From NCBI GenBank assembly GCA_910577255.1, contig CAJTMH010000005.1, positions 1-64,000 on the forward strand: DNA of 64,000 nt, read 5' to 3'. Of the stretch, positions 62,602 through 64,000 are shown piece after piece. Made by a program: the position numbers and the translations under genes. The stretch's first letter is position 1, and each line of letters starts with the position of its first letter. The notes under the pieces are model-generated. The model made no database searches. It was not told where the DNA came from and saw only the letters and a program-made list of their open reading frames with translations. The stretch is from an uncultured Duncaniella sp. Lineage in GTDB: Bacteria; Bacteroidota; Bacteroidia; Bacteroidales; Muribaculaceae.

Positions 62602-63635
62602 TCATCCGTTGCGGCGACTGTTGCGGTGGATGAGGATTCCTTTTCCGACGAGAGCGGAGGTGATTCGTTTAACGGTAGATGACGATTTCTTGATTGCTTT
62701 GGCTATCTCTGTCTGAGTGATTTTGGGATTCTCCTCAATGGCTCGTAGCACTGAAAGTTCTTCCAAAGTATAATTCAAAGTACCTATTTGAGACTTTGAA
62801 TCTGTTGAAATGATACTTTGGACTACCGTATTTGGCAAAGTCGCGCCTACCAGCATATCTAGGTTACAGAGTTCGTTATGCTCTCCGAGAATGACATTGC
62901 GGAGGAAAAGTTCCACAAATTCAGTTGTAGGCGACACGTTAAGTCCCTTATATGCACGAACCAACGCATTGCGGAAATACCATGAATGTTCCTTACACAT
63001 ACCGTTGGTTGCCGGAATACCCATCGAGCGTAGATATTTTATCAGGGATACGGCAGTGGTGCGCGTGTTGCCCTCACGGAAAGGATGTATTTGCCACAAG
63101 TCTGCGATAGAACGCGCCAAATGCCTAATTACTCCTGATATAGGTTTGCCGGGATAGTCAAATTCCTTTTCTCTTGCCAAATCATACTCGATAGCTTCAC
63201 GCAGATTGATTGACGGATGATAGCTTACGGAAGCCTCACCACCCAGTACCCATTCCTTTTTCGAGAGTTCCACATCGCGAATTTTCCCTGCATGTTTGAA
63301 AACACCCTCAAAAATACGCCGATGGATGGACGTAAGACCGATGAAAGAAAAAGCGAATGAAGGTTCACTGATAATCTTGACGATATTCGCAGAGGCGATG
63401 TCGCCCTCCTCATCCTCGGCATCATGTCCCGACTTTGTCTCATAATACGCCTTGATACGTTTTTGAACATCATCAATAGAAATATGCCCTCAATATGCTT
63501 ACGTGCCGTGTCGAGCAGATAGTTTGACACCTTCAGACCATCAACATCCTGAAGACCGATAGCCGTTTGCCAAGCATCAGCCTTATCCCTCTGTCCAGGT
63601 TCCCCGTGGACTATATATTCGTCAAATTACGACAT
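62602..63635 (-). pseudogene. Decayed Fic family gene, copy 2
   Basis: ATG 63635 is followed by Ser and TAA where copy 1 has GAA (MSEFDEY). A one-base loss at about 63482 shifts the frame after ARKHIEG. The rest is intact, including the Fic motif HPFREGNTRT and a C-terminal winged helix (ITQTEIAKAIKKSSSTVKRI). An internal start such as the GTG at 63273 could still make a 223-aa protein with the catalytic motif but without the N-terminal domain. The start lies 1 bp after the stop of the HerA-like gene. Confidence 0.85.
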
Positions 63636-63636
63636 G

Positions 63637-64000
63637 CTACTCCTTAGCGTATTTCTCAGACTGTATCAATTCAAAATATGGAAGATCTCTGATGCCATAT
63701 ACTTTATGTCCAATTTTGCAAATGCTCTCAAAAATCTTGGCTTTATTGATGAAATCCATATATCTATCTGTGTTCGGATCACTTGCACCAAATATGCTAG
63801 TCAACTCGCCTTTGCTAATTGAGTTAACATGGTGAATGACCCAACTAAGAATGAATTGAGAATAGTCCTCCTTGTTTGTCTTGAAGTCGCTGATGTTCTG
63901 GGTTGACAAAATCATTCCTATACCAAACATTCGTCCTTCGCTAATTATGCTTCGAAATGAGTTAAAATCCTTTTTCAAAAACTGATGAGCCTCGTCCACG
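63637..64000 (-). CDS. HerA/DUF87-like ATPase, C-terminal part (cut by window edge)
   Basis: About 121 visible residues; the gene continues past the right edge. It contains Walker B DEAHQFL and the HerA-FtsK-family stretch EGRMFGIGMILSTQNISDF, followed by FIL...HHVNSISKGEL. Such ATPases act in conjugation, DNA phosphorothioation defence (DptH-like) and other defence systems. The visible part cannot tell which. The Fic copy 2 start follows after 1 bp, so the genes were one operon. Confidence 0.7.
   Translation of the reverse strand, partial: VDEAHQFLKKDFNSFRSIISEGRMFGIGMILSTQNISDFKTNKEDYSQFILSWVIHHVNSISKGELTSIFGASDPNTDRYMDFINKAKIFESICKIGHKVYGIRDLPYFELIQSEKYAKE

Noticed and set aside
1..64000. 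tRNA, rRNA, insertion sequence with terminal repeats, or att site
   Set aside because: I looked in every gap and found no cloverleaf, rRNA segment, transposase or flanking duplication that I could support.

Overview
The window looks like a chromosome segment of a Bacteroidales gut bacterium, most likely Muribaculaceae (S24-7) or a close relative. The evidence is an RprXY-type two-component pair, a B12-dependent methylmalonyl-CoA mutase pair, secreted proteins ending in a T9SS-like 'NLQG/NMMG...GLYIR' tail, many promoters of the Bacteroidota form TTTG-N19-TAnnTTTG, and no strong Shine-Dalgarno sequences. I could not run a database search, so family names come from motif and sequence recognition.

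Left part (about 0.1-30.9 kb) is core genome: a truncated hydrolase, rprXY, ahpC, a ygiQ radical SAM gene, uvrB, a secreted protein, fabI, kup, an iron alcohol dehydrogenase, mutAB, a threonine operon (thrA, a phosphoglycerate-mutase-like gene that probably supplies homoserine kinase, thrC, then a TM2 protein), prfA, a membrane protein, pyrF, a pectate lyase, an M64 peptidase and rpmE2.

Middle part (31-46 kb) is a defence region. A complete type I-C CRISPR-Cas locus lies on the minus strand: cas3-cas5c-cas8c-cas7c-cas4-cas1-cas2, an AT-rich leader, and an array of 12 identical repeats plus one degenerate repeat with an enlarged hairpin. After a TonB-receptor-like gene and a flavin reductase comes an McrBC restriction pair.

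Right part (46-64 kb) is accessory. It starts with a secreted protein, a serine hydrolase lipoprotein, a zinc dehydrogenase overlapping an ExoIII-like protein that has lost catalytic residues, a GNAT and a P-loop kinase. From 52 kb on it is a graveyard of mobile and toxin-antitoxin genes: two decayed Fic genes, HipBA remnants, MqsA-like and HigA-like antitoxin stubs, a zinc-finger/HTH_17 protein and a RecG-like AAA_4 gene, all broken by stops, frameshifts or deletions.

Two intact, unexplained operons survive in that graveyard. One (53.3-55.4 kb) has a promoter overlapped by twin TGTCGCGAT boxes, a tiny HTH-like ORF, a two-TM (SLATT-like) protein, a 151-aa unknown, two very small ORFs (one basic, one acidic) and a DUF2971 protein. 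The other (57.5-59.6 kb) is a translationally coupled pair: a 424-aa protein of unknown family and a 250-aa radical SAM enzyme with extra C-terminal cysteines. These two are the best candidates for undescribed systems.
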